Shown here: positions 36,480 to 46,080 of the stretch, one piece after another
How positions within the stretch are numbered: the first letter of the stretch is position 1
Layout: each line of letters starts with the position of its first letter
Assembly (NCBI RefSeq): GCF_000293885.2
Contig: NZ_CP010945.1
Span: 2,190,001 to 2,254,000 of the forward strand
Length of the DNA: 64,000 bases
From: Pseudomonas fluorescens NCIMB 11764
GTDB lineage: Bacteria > Pseudomonadota > Gammaproteobacteria > Pseudomonadales > Pseudomonadaceae
Reading direction: 5' to 3'
Notes under the pieces: model-generated
What the model saw: the letters and a program-made list of their open reading frames with translations, nothing else
The model's database searches: none
What the model was told of the DNA's origin: nothing
Position numbers and translations under genes: made by a program

Positions 36480-37462
36480 ACCAGCTTGACCGCGTCACCC
36501 CGACGCTCGCTCAGGAGCAGGCCGCTTTCGCCTGGCTGAGTCTGTTACATGACCAGCCGAGCAGTGGCGACCAGGCCACGTTCAGCCATTGGTTGCAGGC
36601 CGATCCCGCGCATGCCGAGGCCTACGCCCGGGCGCAAGTGGTGTGGGAGTTGAGCGAAGGCCCGGCGCGCACGCTGGCCAACGAAGACGCATTCGCCTTG
36701 CAGCGCTACCTCAACAGCATGAGTCAATCGCGTCGCAGCGGTGTTCGGCGTTGGTCCGGTGCGCTGGCGATGGCGGCGTGCCTGTTGTTGATGCTCAGCC
36801 TCGGTTCAGGCTGGCAGCCGCTGCGCTGGGTCGATGATCTTGGCGCTGATTATGTGTCGGCACCGGGGGAAATTCGCACCGTCACGTTGGCGGATCAATC
36901 GCAAGTCACCCTGGATGCCGACAGTGCCATCGCCGTGGATTTCACTCGGGGCGAGCGCCGCGTCCAGTTGCGGCGCGGCGCTGGTTTCTTCAGCGTCACG
37001 CATACGGGCGAACCGTTTGTGGTTGCTGCGGAAAAGGGGCAGGCGCGGGTGCTGGGGACGCAGTTTGAAGTGCGTTTGCAACCTCACGGTGCACAAGTGA
37101 CGGTGTTGTCCGGCCGGGTCGGTGTGACAGCGGACAATCACACCGAACAGCAGATTCTGACCGCCGGCCAGCAAGTGGCGTATGGCGAAGGCTCGGCGGA
37201 CAAACTGCGAGCCGTGGACAGCGAAGCGCAGTTGGCGTGGCGCCAGGGCTGGCTCAATTACTACAAGGTGCCACTGGCTGATGTGGTGGAGGATCTGCGA
37301 CGTTACTACCCGGGGCGGATTGTGCTGCTCAATGATGAACTGGCGGCGCGGCGCATCAGTGGCAGTTTTCCGGGCAAGGACCCGCAGGCGGTGTTGAGTT
37401 CGTTGCAGGGGGTGATGGGATTTGAGCAGCACTCTGTGGGGCCGTTGATTATTTTGCGGTGA
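36476..37462 (+). CDS. FecR-type anti-sigma/signal transducer
   Basis: A 328-aa FecR protein. The N-terminal cytoplasmic DUF4880 domain (about 10-60) is followed by a transmembrane segment (WSGALAMAACLLLMLSLGSG, about 92-111), the FecR domain (VTLADQSQVTLDADSAIAVDF) and a C-terminal DUF4974-like domain. It passes the receptor signal to the sigma factor. The GTG start overlaps the sigma stop. Confidence 0.92.
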   Translation: MNQLDRVTPTLAQEQAAFAWLSLLHDQPSSGDQATFSHWLQADPAHAEAYARAQVVWELSEGPARTLANEDAFALQRYLNSMSQSRRSGVRRWSGALAMAACLLLMLSLGSGWQPLRWVDDLGADYVSAPGEIRTVTLADQSQVTLDADSAIAVDFTRGERRVQLRRGAGFFSVTHTGEPFVVAAEKGQARVLGTQFEVRLQPHGAQVTVLSGRVGVTADNHTEQQILTAGQQVAYGEGSADKLRAVDSEAQLAWRQGWLNYYKVPLADVVEDLRRYYPGRIVLLNDELAARRISGSFPGKDPQAVLSSLQGVMGFEQHSVGPLIILR

Positions 37463-37587
37463 AGCAAAGTCAAAAGATCTTTTCAAATATTTTCAAAATC
37501 AGGGTGAGGTAAACCCGGGCGCCATCCGTGTAGTGACTGAAACTGCGAGTCATTCGCATCCGTACGGTTCTACACAGGTCATGAGCA

Positions 37588-40017
37588 ATGAAGTCCAGGG
37601 CAAAATCGGGTTCGGTCAAACAGTGGTTGGGTGCCTCAGCACTGAGCATTTCGGCATTGGCGTTGTTGCCATTGAGCGTGGCATTGGCCGCTGAGGCCGG
37701 CACGGCGCAGCAGCGTTCGCAGTTCAATTTTGCGATGGATGCCAAACCGCTACCCCAGGCCTTGAGCGACTTCAGCCGGATTACCGGCATCAGCGTGGTC
37801 TACACCGACGAAGCACCGTACGGCATTACCGCGCCAGCGGTCAGCGGGCAGATGAGCGCCGAACAAGCGATCCAGCGTTTGCTCAGCGGTTCGGGATTGA
37901 CCTTCCGTCGCACCGATGCTCACACCCTGGCGCTGGAACCGCAGCCCACCGAAGGCGCGTTGACCCTGGGCGCGACCACCATCACCTCGGTGATGGATCA
38001 AACCATGAGTTACCAGCCGCCGCCCACCAGTTCGGTGATGCGCTCGTCGGCCTTGCTCCAGGAAATCCCCCAGACCGTCAACGTGATCCCGGCACAGGTC
38101 ATTCGTGATCAGGCGCCACGCAACCTCGACGACGCGCTGGCCAACGTCAGCGGCATCACCCAGGGCAACACGCTGGGCAGCACCCAGGATTCGGTGATGA
38201 CCCGTGGCTTCGGCGATAACCGCAACGGCTCGATCATGCGCGACGGCATGCCGGTGGTGCAGGGCCGTGGCCTCAACGCCACAGTCGATCGGGTCGAAGT
38301 GCTGAAGGGCCCGGCCTCGTTGCTCTACGGCATTCAGGACCCGGGCGGTGTGGTCAACATGGTCAGCAAGAAACCTGAACTCGAGCAGTACAACGCGTTG
38401 ACCCTGCGCGGCTCGACTTACGGCGACGGCAAAAACGGCAGCGGTGGTGGCCTCGACAGCACCGGCGCACTCGGTGAGTCCGGGCTGGCGTACCGCATGG
38501 TGCTGGACCACGAAGACGAAGATTACTGGCGCAACTTCGGCACCCACCGCGAAACCCTGGTGGCGCCATCGCTGGCCTGGTTCGGCGAAAGCACCAAGCT
38601 GTTGTTCGCCTACGAACACCGTGAATTCCTGACCCCGTTCGACCGCGGAACGCTGATCGACCCGCGCGACAATCATCCGCTGGACATCTCCCGCAATCGA
38701 CGCCTCGACGAGCCGTTCAACAATATGGAAGGGCGCTCGGACCTGTATCACTTCGAGGCTGACCACGAGCTCAACGACAACTGGAAAGCGCACTTCGGCT
38801 ACAGCTGGAACCGTGAAACCTACGACGCCAGCCAGGTGCGCGTCACGGCCATCAACACCGCCAAAGGCACGCTGACCCGCAGCATGGACGGCACGCAAAA
38901 CGCGATCAGCACCGACCGCTTCACCACCGCCAGCCTCGAAGGCAAGGTCAATGTGCTGGGCATGCAGCACGACCTGGTGTTCGGCGTCGATGACGAGTAC
39001 CGCAAGATCTACCGCGAAGACCTGATCCGCCAGAAAAGCCTGACCACCTTCAGCTACCTCAACCCGGTCTATGGCCGTGAAGTCGCCGGCACCACCGTCA
39101 GCCCGGCCGACAGCGCGCAGACCGATAGACTGCGCAGCGATTCGCTGTTCCTGCAGGACTCGATCCACCTCAACGACCAGTGGATTCTGGTGGCTGGCGG
39201 CCGTTTCCAGGAGTACGACCAGTACGCCGGCAAAGGCGTGCCGTTCAAGGCCAACACCGACAGCAATGGTCAGAAATGGGTGCCACGTGCGGGACTGGTG
39301 TATCGCTACACCGACGCGTTGTCGTTCTACGGCAGCTACACCGAATCGTTCAAACCCAACTCGACCATCGCCCCGTTGAGCGGCAGCGGCACCGTACTCG
39401 ACGGCAGCGTTGCGCCGGAAGAAGCCAAGTCCTGGGAAGTGGGGGCGAAGCTGGACATTCCGGGGCGTGTGACGGGTAACGTCGCGTTGTTCGACATCAA
39501 GAAGCGCAACGTGCTGGTGGCCAATTCCGAAGGACCGGTGACGATCTACAGCGCCGCCGGCGAAGTGCGTTCCCGTGGGCTGGAAGTGGATTTGACCGGC
39601 CAGCTCAGTGACCGCTGGAGCATGATCGGCAGCTATGCCTACACCGATGCCGAAGTCACTGAAGACCCGGATTACAAAGGTAAGAAACTGCAAAACGTCG
39701 CCAGGAACACCGGCTCGCTGTCGGCGGTTTACGACTTCGGCACCATTGTCGGTGGCGATCAGTTGCGGGTCGGCGCGGGCGCGCGGTATGTCGGTGAGCG
39801 GGCGGGCAACGCAGTGAATGATTTCGACCTGCCGAGCTATACCGTGGCCGATGCATTCGCCACCTACGACACCAAGGTCGAGGGGCAGAAGGTGAAGTTT
39901 CAGCTCAACGTGAAAAACCTGTTTGATCGCACTTACTACACGTCGGCGGCGAGCCGGTTCTTTGTGTCGATGGGGGATGCGCGGCAGATTTCGCTATCCA
40001 GCACTTTGGAATTCTGA
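37588..40017 (+). CDS. TonB-dependent siderophore receptor with signalling (STN) domain
   Basis: An 809-aa outer-membrane receptor. A signal peptide ends near residue 35 (VALAAEAG). An STN/secretin-TonB short N-terminal domain (about 45-125, FAMDAKPLPQALSDFSRITGISVVY) marks it as a transducer. The plug (QEIPQTVNVIPAQVIRDQAPRNL) and 22-strand barrel follow, ending in ISLSSTLEF. With FecI and FecR it forms a three-part cell-surface signalling system, as in FecA or FpvA/FiuA. The ligand is unknown, most likely a ferric hydroxamate or exogenous siderophore (inference). Confidence 0.94.
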   Translation: MKSRAKSGSVKQWLGASALSISALALLPLSVALAAEAGTAQQRSQFNFAMDAKPLPQALSDFSRITGISVVYTDEAPYGITAPAVSGQMSAEQAIQRLLSGSGLTFRRTDAHTLALEPQPTEGALTLGATTITSVMDQTMSYQPPPTSSVMRSSALLQEIPQTVNVIPAQVIRDQAPRNLDDALANVSGITQGNTLGSTQDSVMTRGFGDNRNGSIMRDGMPVVQGRGLNATVDRVEVLKGPASLLYGIQDPGGVVNMVSKKPELEQYNALTLRGSTYGDGKNGSGGGLDSTGALGESGLAYRMVLDHEDEDYWRNFGTHRETLVAPSLAWFGESTKLLFAYEHREFLTPFDRGTLIDPRDNHPLDISRNRRLDEPFNNMEGRSDLYHFEADHELNDNWKAHFGYSWNRETYDASQVRVTAINTAKGTLTRSMDGTQNAISTDRFTTASLEGKVNVLGMQHDLVFGVDDEYRKIYREDLIRQKSLTTFSYLNPVYGREVAGTTVSPADSAQTDRLRSDSLFLQDSIHLNDQWILVAGGRFQEYDQYAGKGVPFKANTDSNGQKWVPRAGLVYRYTDALSFYGSYTESFKPNSTIAPLSGSGTVLDGSVAPEEAKSWEVGAKLDIPGRVTGNVALFDIKKRNVLVANSEGPVTIYSAAGEVRSRGLEVDLTGQLSDRWSMIGSYAYTDAEVTEDPDYKGKKLQNVARNTGSLSAVYDFGTIVGGDQLRVGAGARYVGERAGNAVNDFDLPSYTVADAFATYDTKVEGQKVKFQLNVKNLFDRTYYTSAASRFFVSMGDARQISLSSTLEF

Positions 40018-40071
40018 CCGTATACCGCGTCATCGTTGTTCGCGGGCCTGCCCGCGATGGCGGACTCTCAA

Positions 40072-40947
40072 TCAGCGCAAAAACGCCTGCCGATACTCGC
40101 CAGGCGTCCCGCCGAGAACCTGCCGAAACCGGTTGGTAAAGTGACTCGCACTGGCAAACCCGCAGGCCAGCGCAATCTCCCCCAACGGCTGCGATGTCGC
40201 GCGCAGTAAATCCTGCGCCCGGCTCAAGCGCCGCGCCAACACATACTGATGCGGCGGCAATCCAAAGCTCTCCCGAAACATCCGCGCAAAGTGATATTCC
40301 GACAGCGCACACAAGCCCGCCAACTGCCCCAGGCTGATGGCTTCGGCCAACTGATGGTCGATGAACTCGACCAACTGCCGTCGCTGATGTGCAGCCAAAC
40401 CACCCTTGAGCCGCAAACCCTCGCGCATCCCGACCTGGCAGAGCAACACGTGGCTGAGCATCTCATGGGCCAGGCTGCTGGTGAGCAGGCGTTCGCCGGG
40501 TTCATCCCAGTTGAGCGTGAGCATCTGGTGAAAGCGTCGGGCTTGTTTCGGGTCGTCGAGAAACGTCCCTTCGCGCAATTGCAGCTCGCGAGGCTCGCGG
40601 TCCAGCAGGGTGACGCAGCCGAGGGCGAACTGTTCGGGGCTGAAATACAGGTGCGCCAGGCGAATGTCGCCGTTGATCACCCAGCCTGACTGATGGTCGG
40701 CGGGCAGGATACACAGTTTGTCCGGGCCGCCCTTGGTGCCGGGCTGGTCACGGCGAAAGGTACCGGTGCCGCCCGCGATGTAACAGGACAAGGTGTGATG
40801 GCTCGGCGCCTCGTAATCCTGGGCATCGTGATGGTTGCTCCACAAGGCTGCAGCCATGCCGTCACCGAGCTCGGCGCTGTGCTCGAGGCGAGCATTGGGC
40901 GAGCGGTTGAGGGCTTGAAAGACTTGCAGGGTTTCCAGTGCGGGCAT
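40072..40947 (-). CDS. AraC-family regulator
   Basis: A 291-aa protein. The N-terminal cupin-like effector domain spans about 1-170, followed by the double helix-turn-helix (AISLGQLAGLCALSEYHFARMF and PLGEIALACGFASASHFTNRFRQVLGGTPGEYR). The ATG at 40947 has GGAG 9 bases upstream; ATGs further upstream are less supported. It converges on the TonB receptor gene; a short GC hairpin (CGCGGGCCTGCCCGCG, 40041-40056) lies in between. Confidence 0.88.
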   Translation of the reverse strand: MPALETLQVFQALNRSPNARLEHSAELGDGMAAALWSNHHDAQDYEAPSHHTLSCYIAGGTGTFRRDQPGTKGGPDKLCILPADHQSGWVINGDIRLAHLYFSPEQFALGCVTLLDREPRELQLREGTFLDDPKQARRFHQMLTLNWDEPGERLLTSSLAHEMLSHVLLCQVGMREGLRLKGGLAAHQRRQLVEFIDHQLAEAISLGQLAGLCALSEYHFARMFRESFGLPPHQYVLARRLSRAQDLLRATSQPLGEIALACGFASASHFTNRFRQVLGGTPGEYRQAFLR

Positions 40948-41080
40948 GATCGTTTCTCCAACGCTTCGCATCCTACTCCGTAGACATTGTCCTGCCAGCC
41001 TCCGGGCCGACAAAAGCGCAAGTTTATGCAAGTGCGTGCGCGTTCGGCGCAGCACACTGGATCCTTAATCAGACAATGCC

Positions 41081-41188
41081 CTGTGGCGAGGGAGCTTGCT
41101 CCCGCTTGAGTGCGCAGCACTCACAAAAAAGGGTCGCTTTGCAGCCCCGCGTCGGATCGCCGCCCGGAGCCAAGCTCGCTCGCCACAA
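41081..41188. repeat. REPIN with a decayed right arm
   Basis: The left arm is standard (CTGTGGCGAGGGAGCTTGCT) but the right arm has substitutions (AAGCTCGCTCGCCACA), so pairing is incomplete. It separates the AraC and EamA genes. Confidence 0.75.
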
Positions 41189-41223
41189 AAGCAGACCGCA
41201 TTGCACCATCCGGAGCCTTCGCC

Positions 41224-42126
41224 ATGAACCTTTCGCTGTACCTGCTGACCGTACTGATCTGGGGCACCACCTGGATTGCCCTGAAATGGCAATTGGGGGT
41301 GGTGGCGATTCCGGTGTCGATCGTCTATCGCTTCGGCCTCGCCGCACTGGTGCTGTTCGTGTTGCTGTTGCTCAGCCGCAAGCTGCAAGTGATGAACCGT
41401 CGCGGGCACTTGATCTGCCTGGCGCAAGGGCTGTGCCTGTTTTGCATCAATTTCATGTGCTTCCTGACCGCCAGCCAGTGGATACCCAGCGGCCTGGTGG
41501 CCGTGGTGTTTTCCACTGCCACGCTGTGGAATGCCCTGAATGCGCGGGTGTTCTTCGGCCAGAAGATCGCCCGCAACGTTCTGTTGGGTGGTGCACTCGG
41601 TTTGCTGGGGCTGGGTTTGCTGTTCTGGCCAGAACTGGTTGGCCACACCGCCAGCCCCGAAACCTTGCTTGGCCTGGGGCTGGCGTTGCTTGGAACGCTG
41701 TGTTTCTCGGCGGGCAACATGTTGTCGAGCCTGCAGCAAAAGGCCGGTCTCAAGCCGCTGACCACCAACGCCTGGGGCATGGCCTACGGCGCGGCGATGC
41801 TGTCGGTGTGGTGCCTGGTCAAAGGCATTCCCTTCGACATGGAATGGAATGCACGTTATATCGGCTCGCTGCTTTACCTGGTCATTCCGGGTTCGGTGAT
41901 TGGTTTCACGGCCTACCTGACGTTGGTCGGGCGCATGGGCCCTGAGCGTGCAGCCTATTGCACGGTGTTGTTCCCGGTGGTGGCGCTCAATGTGTCGGCG
42001 TTTGTCGAAGGCTACCAATGGACCGCACCGGCGCTGGCAGGGCTGGTGTTGGTGATGCTGGGTAACGTGCTGGTGTTTCGTAAACCCAAGGCGCCGATGG
42101 TGCAGGGGAACGGCAAGCTGGCGTAA
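41224..42126 (+). CDS. EamA/DMT-family transporter
   Basis: A 300-aa inner-membrane protein with two EamA repeats and about ten hydrophobic helices (opening MNLSLYLLTVLIWGTTWIAL). Family members export amino acids, nucleosides or metabolites; the substrate is not evident. The ATG at 41224 was chosen because the frame upstream runs through a REPIN. Confidence 0.88.
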   Translation: MNLSLYLLTVLIWGTTWIALKWQLGVVAIPVSIVYRFGLAALVLFVLLLLSRKLQVMNRRGHLICLAQGLCLFCINFMCFLTASQWIPSGLVAVVFSTATLWNALNARVFFGQKIARNVLLGGALGLLGLGLLFWPELVGHTASPETLLGLGLALLGTLCFSAGNMLSSLQQKAGLKPLTTNAWGMAYGAAMLSVWCLVKGIPFDMEWNARYIGSLLYLVIPGSVIGFTAYLTLVGRMGPERAAYCTVLFPVVALNVSAFVEGYQWTAPALAGLVLVMLGNVLVFRKPKAPMVQGNGKLA

Positions 42127-42164
42127 TTGGCCGGGCAGACGTCAACCACGTCTGCCCGTGTCAG

Positions 42165-43139
42165 TCAGCCTTTCCAGACTTGCGGATTGACCAGATCCTG
42201 CGGCCGCTCGCCCAGCAGTGCGCTGCGCAGATTGGCCAGCGCACGGTTGGCCATGGCCTCGCGGGTTTCGTGGGTCGCCGAGCCGATGTGCGGCAAGGTC
42301 ACTGCGTTTTTCAGTTGATACAGCGGCGATTCGGCCAACGGTTCCTTCTCGTAGACATCCAGCCCGGCGCCACGGATCTGATTGTTTTGCAGCGCTTCGA
42401 TCAGCGCCGGTTCGTCCACCACCGGGCCACGGGCGATGTTGATCAGAATCGCACTGGGCTTCATCAACGCCAGTTCTCGGCGGCTGATCAGGTGTTTGGT
42501 TTTCTCGCTGAGCGGCACCACCAGGCAGACAAAATCGGCCTCGGCCAACAGCTCATCCAGGCTGCGGAACTGCGCGCCGAGTTCTTGTTCCAGCGCGGTT
42601 TTGCGGCTGTTGCCGCTGTAGATGACGGGCATGTTGAAGCCGAACCGACCGCGACGGGCGATGGCCGCACCGATATTGCCCATGCCGACGATGCCCAGGG
42701 TTTTGCCATAGACGTCGGTGCCGAACAGCGGGGCGCCGACGGTCGCTTGCCATTGGCCGGCCTTGGTCCAGGCGTCCAGCTCGGCAACACGGCGGGCGCT
42801 GCTCATCAGCAGGGCGAAGGCCAGGTCCGCGGTGCTTTCGGTGAGGACATCAGGCGTGTTGGTCAGCATGATCCCGCGTTCGTTGAAATAGGCGACGTCG
42901 TAGTTGTCGTAGCCGACCGACACGCTGGACACCACTTCCAGTTTGCTCGCGTTCTCCAGTTGCGCCCGGCCAAGCTTGCGACCCACGCCGATCAGGCCAT
43001 GGGCGTGGGGCAGGGCTTCGTTGAATTGAGCGTTGATGTCGCCGTTTTTCGGGTTGGGCACGATGACGTCGAAGTCCTGCTTGAGGCGTTCGATCATGTC
43101 TGGCGTGATGCGGCTGAAGGCGAGGACGGTTTTTTTCAT
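42165..43139 (-). CDS. D-isomer-specific 2-hydroxyacid dehydrogenase (glyoxylate/2-ketoaldonate reductase type)
   Basis: A 324-aa NAD(P)H enzyme. The Rossmann motif is LGIVGMGNIGAAIARRG, and catalytic Arg, Glu and His occur in INIARGPVVDEPAL, GAGLDVYEKEP and LPHIGSATHETR. It resembles GhrB/TkrA, reducing glyoxylate, hydroxypyruvate or 2-ketogluconate. No gluconate genes are adjacent, so the in vivo substrate is open. Confidence 0.88.
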   Translation of the reverse strand: MKKTVLAFSRITPDMIERLKQDFDVIVPNPKNGDINAQFNEALPHAHGLIGVGRKLGRAQLENASKLEVVSSVSVGYDNYDVAYFNERGIMLTNTPDVLTESTADLAFALLMSSARRVAELDAWTKAGQWQATVGAPLFGTDVYGKTLGIVGMGNIGAAIARRGRFGFNMPVIYSGNSRKTALEQELGAQFRSLDELLAEADFVCLVVPLSEKTKHLISRRELALMKPSAILINIARGPVVDEPALIEALQNNQIRGAGLDVYEKEPLAESPLYQLKNAVTLPHIGSATHETREAMANRALANLRSALLGERPQDLVNPQVWKG

Positions 43140-43239
43140 GGGAGGAGGGCTCGTCGGGCGGGGAGAATGCCAAGCACGCTAACATTCTTCCCGGATAGTG
43201 TGCGAGTCCCCCGAAGCTACCGGGCGTCCGCAGCCCTTC

Positions 43240-43265
43240 GTAGGAGCCAGCCAGCCGGCGCCTAC
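43240..43265. repeat. Single REP-like palindrome
   Basis: GTAGGAGCCAGCCAGCC... ending GGCGCCTAC; partly self-complementary and related in sequence to the 45967-46062 element. Confidence 0.5.
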
Positions 43266-43276
43266 AGGTGGGGGGG

Positions 43277-44245
43277 TTAGTTCGCCAGTCGAGCCCCTGC
43301 CAGACTCCCGCTCAACTCATACGCCGCCAGTTCCGCCTGATGCGCCGCCAGGATATCCGGCAAGGAACCGCGCAAATACTCGACCCAGGTCTTGATCTTC
43401 GCATCCAGGTACTGCCGCGAGGGGTAGATCGCGTACAGGTTCAGTTCCTGCGACCGGTAATTCGGCATCACCCGCACCAGCGAACCGTTACGCAACCCTT
43501 CAATCGCCGCATACACCGGCAACACGCCGACGCCCATGCCGCTGGTGATCGCGGTCTTCATCGCGTCCGCCGAGTTCACCAGAAACGGCGAGCTGTGGAT
43601 GGTGACCATTTCCTGACCTTCAGGCCCATCGAAGGTCCACTTCTCCAATGGGATCACCGGGCTGACCAGGCGCAGGCACGCATGGTTCAGCAAGTCGCTG
43701 GGTTTATGCGCGCAACCGTTGGCTTTCACATACGCCGGCGAGGCGCAGACGATGCTGTAGGTGATGCCCAGGCGTTGGGAGACGAAACCCGAATCCGGCA
43801 GTTCGCTGGCAAGGACGATCGACACGTCGTAACCCTCGTCGAGCAAGTCCGGCACACGGTTGGCCATGGTCAGGTCGAAGGTCACGTCAGGGTGAGTCTT
43901 GCGATAGCGGGCAATGGCGTCGATCACGAAGTGCTGACCGATGCCGGTCATGGTGTGCACCTTGAGTTGCCCGGCCGGGCGCGCGTGGGCGTCACTGGCC
44001 TCGGCCTCGGCTTCTTCGACGTAGGCCAGGATCTGCTCGCAGCGCAACAGGTAGCGCTTGCCGGCCTCGGTCAGGGCGATGCGGCGGGTGGTGCGGTTGA
44101 GCAGGCGGGTTTGCAGGTGGGCTTCCAGGTTGGAGACCGCGCGCGAGACGTTGGCCGTGGTGGTGTCGAGTTGCACGGCGGCGGCGGTGAAGCTGCCGGC
44201 CTCGGCCACGTAACTGAAGGCGCGCATGTTTTGCAAAGTGTCCAT
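43277..44245 (-). CDS. LysR-family regulator
   Basis: A 322-aa LysR protein. The winged helix is at residues 5-62 (MRAFSYVAEAGSFTAAAVQLDTTTANVSRAVSNLE) and the effector domain at 90-295. It is divergent from the efflux operon across a 214-bp gap, the usual position of its regulator (AaeR-like arrangement). Inducers would be the exported aromatic acids (inference). Confidence 0.9.
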   Translation of the reverse strand: MDTLQNMRAFSYVAEAGSFTAAAVQLDTTTANVSRAVSNLEAHLQTRLLNRTTRRIALTEAGKRYLLRCEQILAYVEEAEAEASDAHARPAGQLKVHTMTGIGQHFVIDAIARYRKTHPDVTFDLTMANRVPDLLDEGYDVSIVLASELPDSGFVSQRLGITYSIVCASPAYVKANGCAHKPSDLLNHACLRLVSPVIPLEKWTFDGPEGQEMVTIHSSPFLVNSADAMKTAITSGMGVGVLPVYAAIEGLRNGSLVRVMPNYRSQELNLYAIYPSRQYLDAKIKTWVEYLRGSLPDILAAHQAELAAYELSGSLAGARLAN

Positions 44246-44393
44246 GGGGTGCTCTCGGGTGCGATGGCAAATTGTGACACAACGTTTCAGGATCTGAGAC
44301 CCCGACCAAGGGATTATCGCGTGAACGGTAACAAAGATTCACAGGAATCCCGGCTTATCGCGACCAGGACCCACCCCTAGAATTGCGGGCACT

Positions 44394-44426
44394 CCTGTAG
44401 ACGCAGCCTTCGGCAGCTCCTACAGG
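44394..44426. repeat. Single REP-like palindrome
   Basis: CCTGTAG ... CCTACAGG ends around GCAGCCTTCGGCAGC; lies upstream of the NodT-family gene. Confidence 0.55.
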
Positions 44427-44459
44427 GGAGACTTCTCCCCCTCTCAGGAAATCGCAGCA

Positions 44460-45959
44460 GTGCCGCGTCGCATCAGCAGAGCGCTTCAGACGCTCAGTGT
44501 TTTGGCTTTAACCCTGGCAATCAGCGGCTGCATCGGAACCGGAGGTATTGCCCCGCAGGGCAAGGCACTGGAGGCCAATTCACTGGCCACCGACGAAGCC
44601 ATCCAGAGCGCCGCGCAGGACGCTCACTGGCCCACCGCACAATGGTGGCAAGCCTACGGCGACCCGCAACTGAATCGCTGGATCGACCTCGCCCTGCAAG
44701 GCAGCCCGACCATGGCCATGGCGGCCGCGCGAGTGCGTCAGGCCAGATCCATGGCCGGCATCGCCGAATCCGCCGAGTCGCTGCAGATCAATGGCCAATC
44801 CACCCTCAAGCGCCACAACTGGCCCTCCGATCAGTTCTACGGGCCGGGCGAGCTGGCCAATACGACGACCTGGGACAACAACGCTGCACTGGGCTTCAGT
44901 TACGCCCTCGACCTTTGGGGCCGCGAAAGCAATGCCACCGAGCGTGCCGTGGACATGGCGCACATGAGCGTCGCCGAAGCGCGCCTGGCCCAGCTCGAAT
45001 TGCAGAACAATATCGTGCGCGCCTATATCGAACTGTCGCTGCATTACGCGCAACGGGACATCGTCGCTGCGACCCTGAAACAGCAACAGCAAATTCTCGA
45101 CCTCGCACAGAAGCGTCTGAGCGGCGGTATCGGCACGCACTTCGAAGTCAGCCAGGCCGAAACGCCGCTGCCGGAAACCCACCGCCAGCTCGATGCCCTT
45201 GATGAAGAGATAGCCCTCAGCCGCAACCAGCTCGCAGCCCTTGCAGGCAAAGGGCCGGGCGACGGCGCGCAATTGCAGCGGCCGACGCTGGCGTTAGGCA
45301 CGGCGCTGAAATTGCCGTCGTCGCTGCCCGCGCAATTGCTCGGCCAACGCCCGGACGTGGTCGCCAGTCGCTGGCAAGTCGCGGCGCAAGCGCGGGGCAT
45401 CGATGTGGCTCACGCCGGTTTCTACCCCAACGTCGATCTGGTCGGCAGCCTCGGCTACATGGCCACTGGCGGCGGAGCGCTGGAGTTTTTGACCGGCAGG
45501 AAACTCAATTACAGCGTCGGCCCGGCGATCTCGCTGCCGATTTTCGACGGTGGCCGTTTGCGGGCCGAACTGGGTGAAGCCTCCGCCGGTTATGACATCG
45601 CTGTGGCGAAGTACAACCAGACGCTGGTCAACGCGCTGAAGAACATCTCCGACCAGTTGATCCGCCGCGAGTCCATGGACAAGCAGCAAACCTTCGCCGC
45701 CGAGTCCGTGGCCACCGCGCAGAAAACCTACGACATCGCGATGATCGCCTGGCAACGCGGGCTCACCGATTACCTCAACGTGCTCAACGCCCAGACGTTG
45801 TTGTTCAAACAGCAGCAGGTGCAGCAACAGGTTCAGGCTGCGCGGCTCAGTGCGCATGCCGAACTGGTGACGGCGCTCGGCGGTGGACTCGGTACGGGCA
45901 ACGATGTGCCGACTGCCGAACAGACCCAGGTCCCGAAAACCCCGAGCCTTTTACGTTGA
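44460..45959 (+). CDS. NodT-family outer-membrane efflux lipoprotein
   Basis: A 499-aa TolC-like outer-membrane factor. The signal peptide ends in lipobox LAISGC (cysteine 23). Two OEP repeats follow, with typical NTVRAYxEL-like (NNIVRAYIELSL) and PAISLPIFDGGRLRAELG segments. The GTG at 44460 is the only well-placed start. First gene of the efflux set with FUSC, DUF1656 and HlyD proteins. Confidence 0.93.
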   Translation: MPRRISRALQTLSVLALTLAISGCIGTGGIAPQGKALEANSLATDEAIQSAAQDAHWPTAQWWQAYGDPQLNRWIDLALQGSPTMAMAAARVRQARSMAGIAESAESLQINGQSTLKRHNWPSDQFYGPGELANTTTWDNNAALGFSYALDLWGRESNATERAVDMAHMSVAEARLAQLELQNNIVRAYIELSLHYAQRDIVAATLKQQQQILDLAQKRLSGGIGTHFEVSQAETPLPETHRQLDALDEEIALSRNQLAALAGKGPGDGAQLQRPTLALGTALKLPSSLPAQLLGQRPDVVASRWQVAAQARGIDVAHAGFYPNVDLVGSLGYMATGGGALEFLTGRKLNYSVGPAISLPIFDGGRLRAELGEASAGYDIAVAKYNQTLVNALKNISDQLIRRESMDKQQTFAAESVATAQKTYDIAMIAWQRGLTDYLNVLNAQTLLFKQQQVQQQVQAARLSAHAELVTALGGGLGTGNDVPTAEQTQVPKTPSLLR

Positions 45960-45966
45960 ACACACT

Positions 45967-46062
45967 ACCTGTGGGAGCCAGCCTGCTGGCGATGAGGGGG
46001 CCACCACCAACATTGATGTCGACTGATACTCCGCTATCGCCAGCAGGCTGGCTCCCACAGGT
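45967..46062. repeat. REP pair (27-bp perfect inverted repeat)
   Basis: Arms at 45967-45993 and 46036-46062 are exact complements (arm begins ACCTGTGGGAGCCAGCCTGC). This is a different REP family from the GAGGGAGCTTGC type. It lies inside the efflux operon between the outer-membrane and FUSC genes. Confidence 0.9.
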
Positions 46063-46080
46063 TTTACTGAGCAGGATTCC

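Noticed and set aside
37750..39693. 647-codon antisense frame over the TonB receptor gene
   Set aside because: Same codon-bias effect; no domain or ribosome site.
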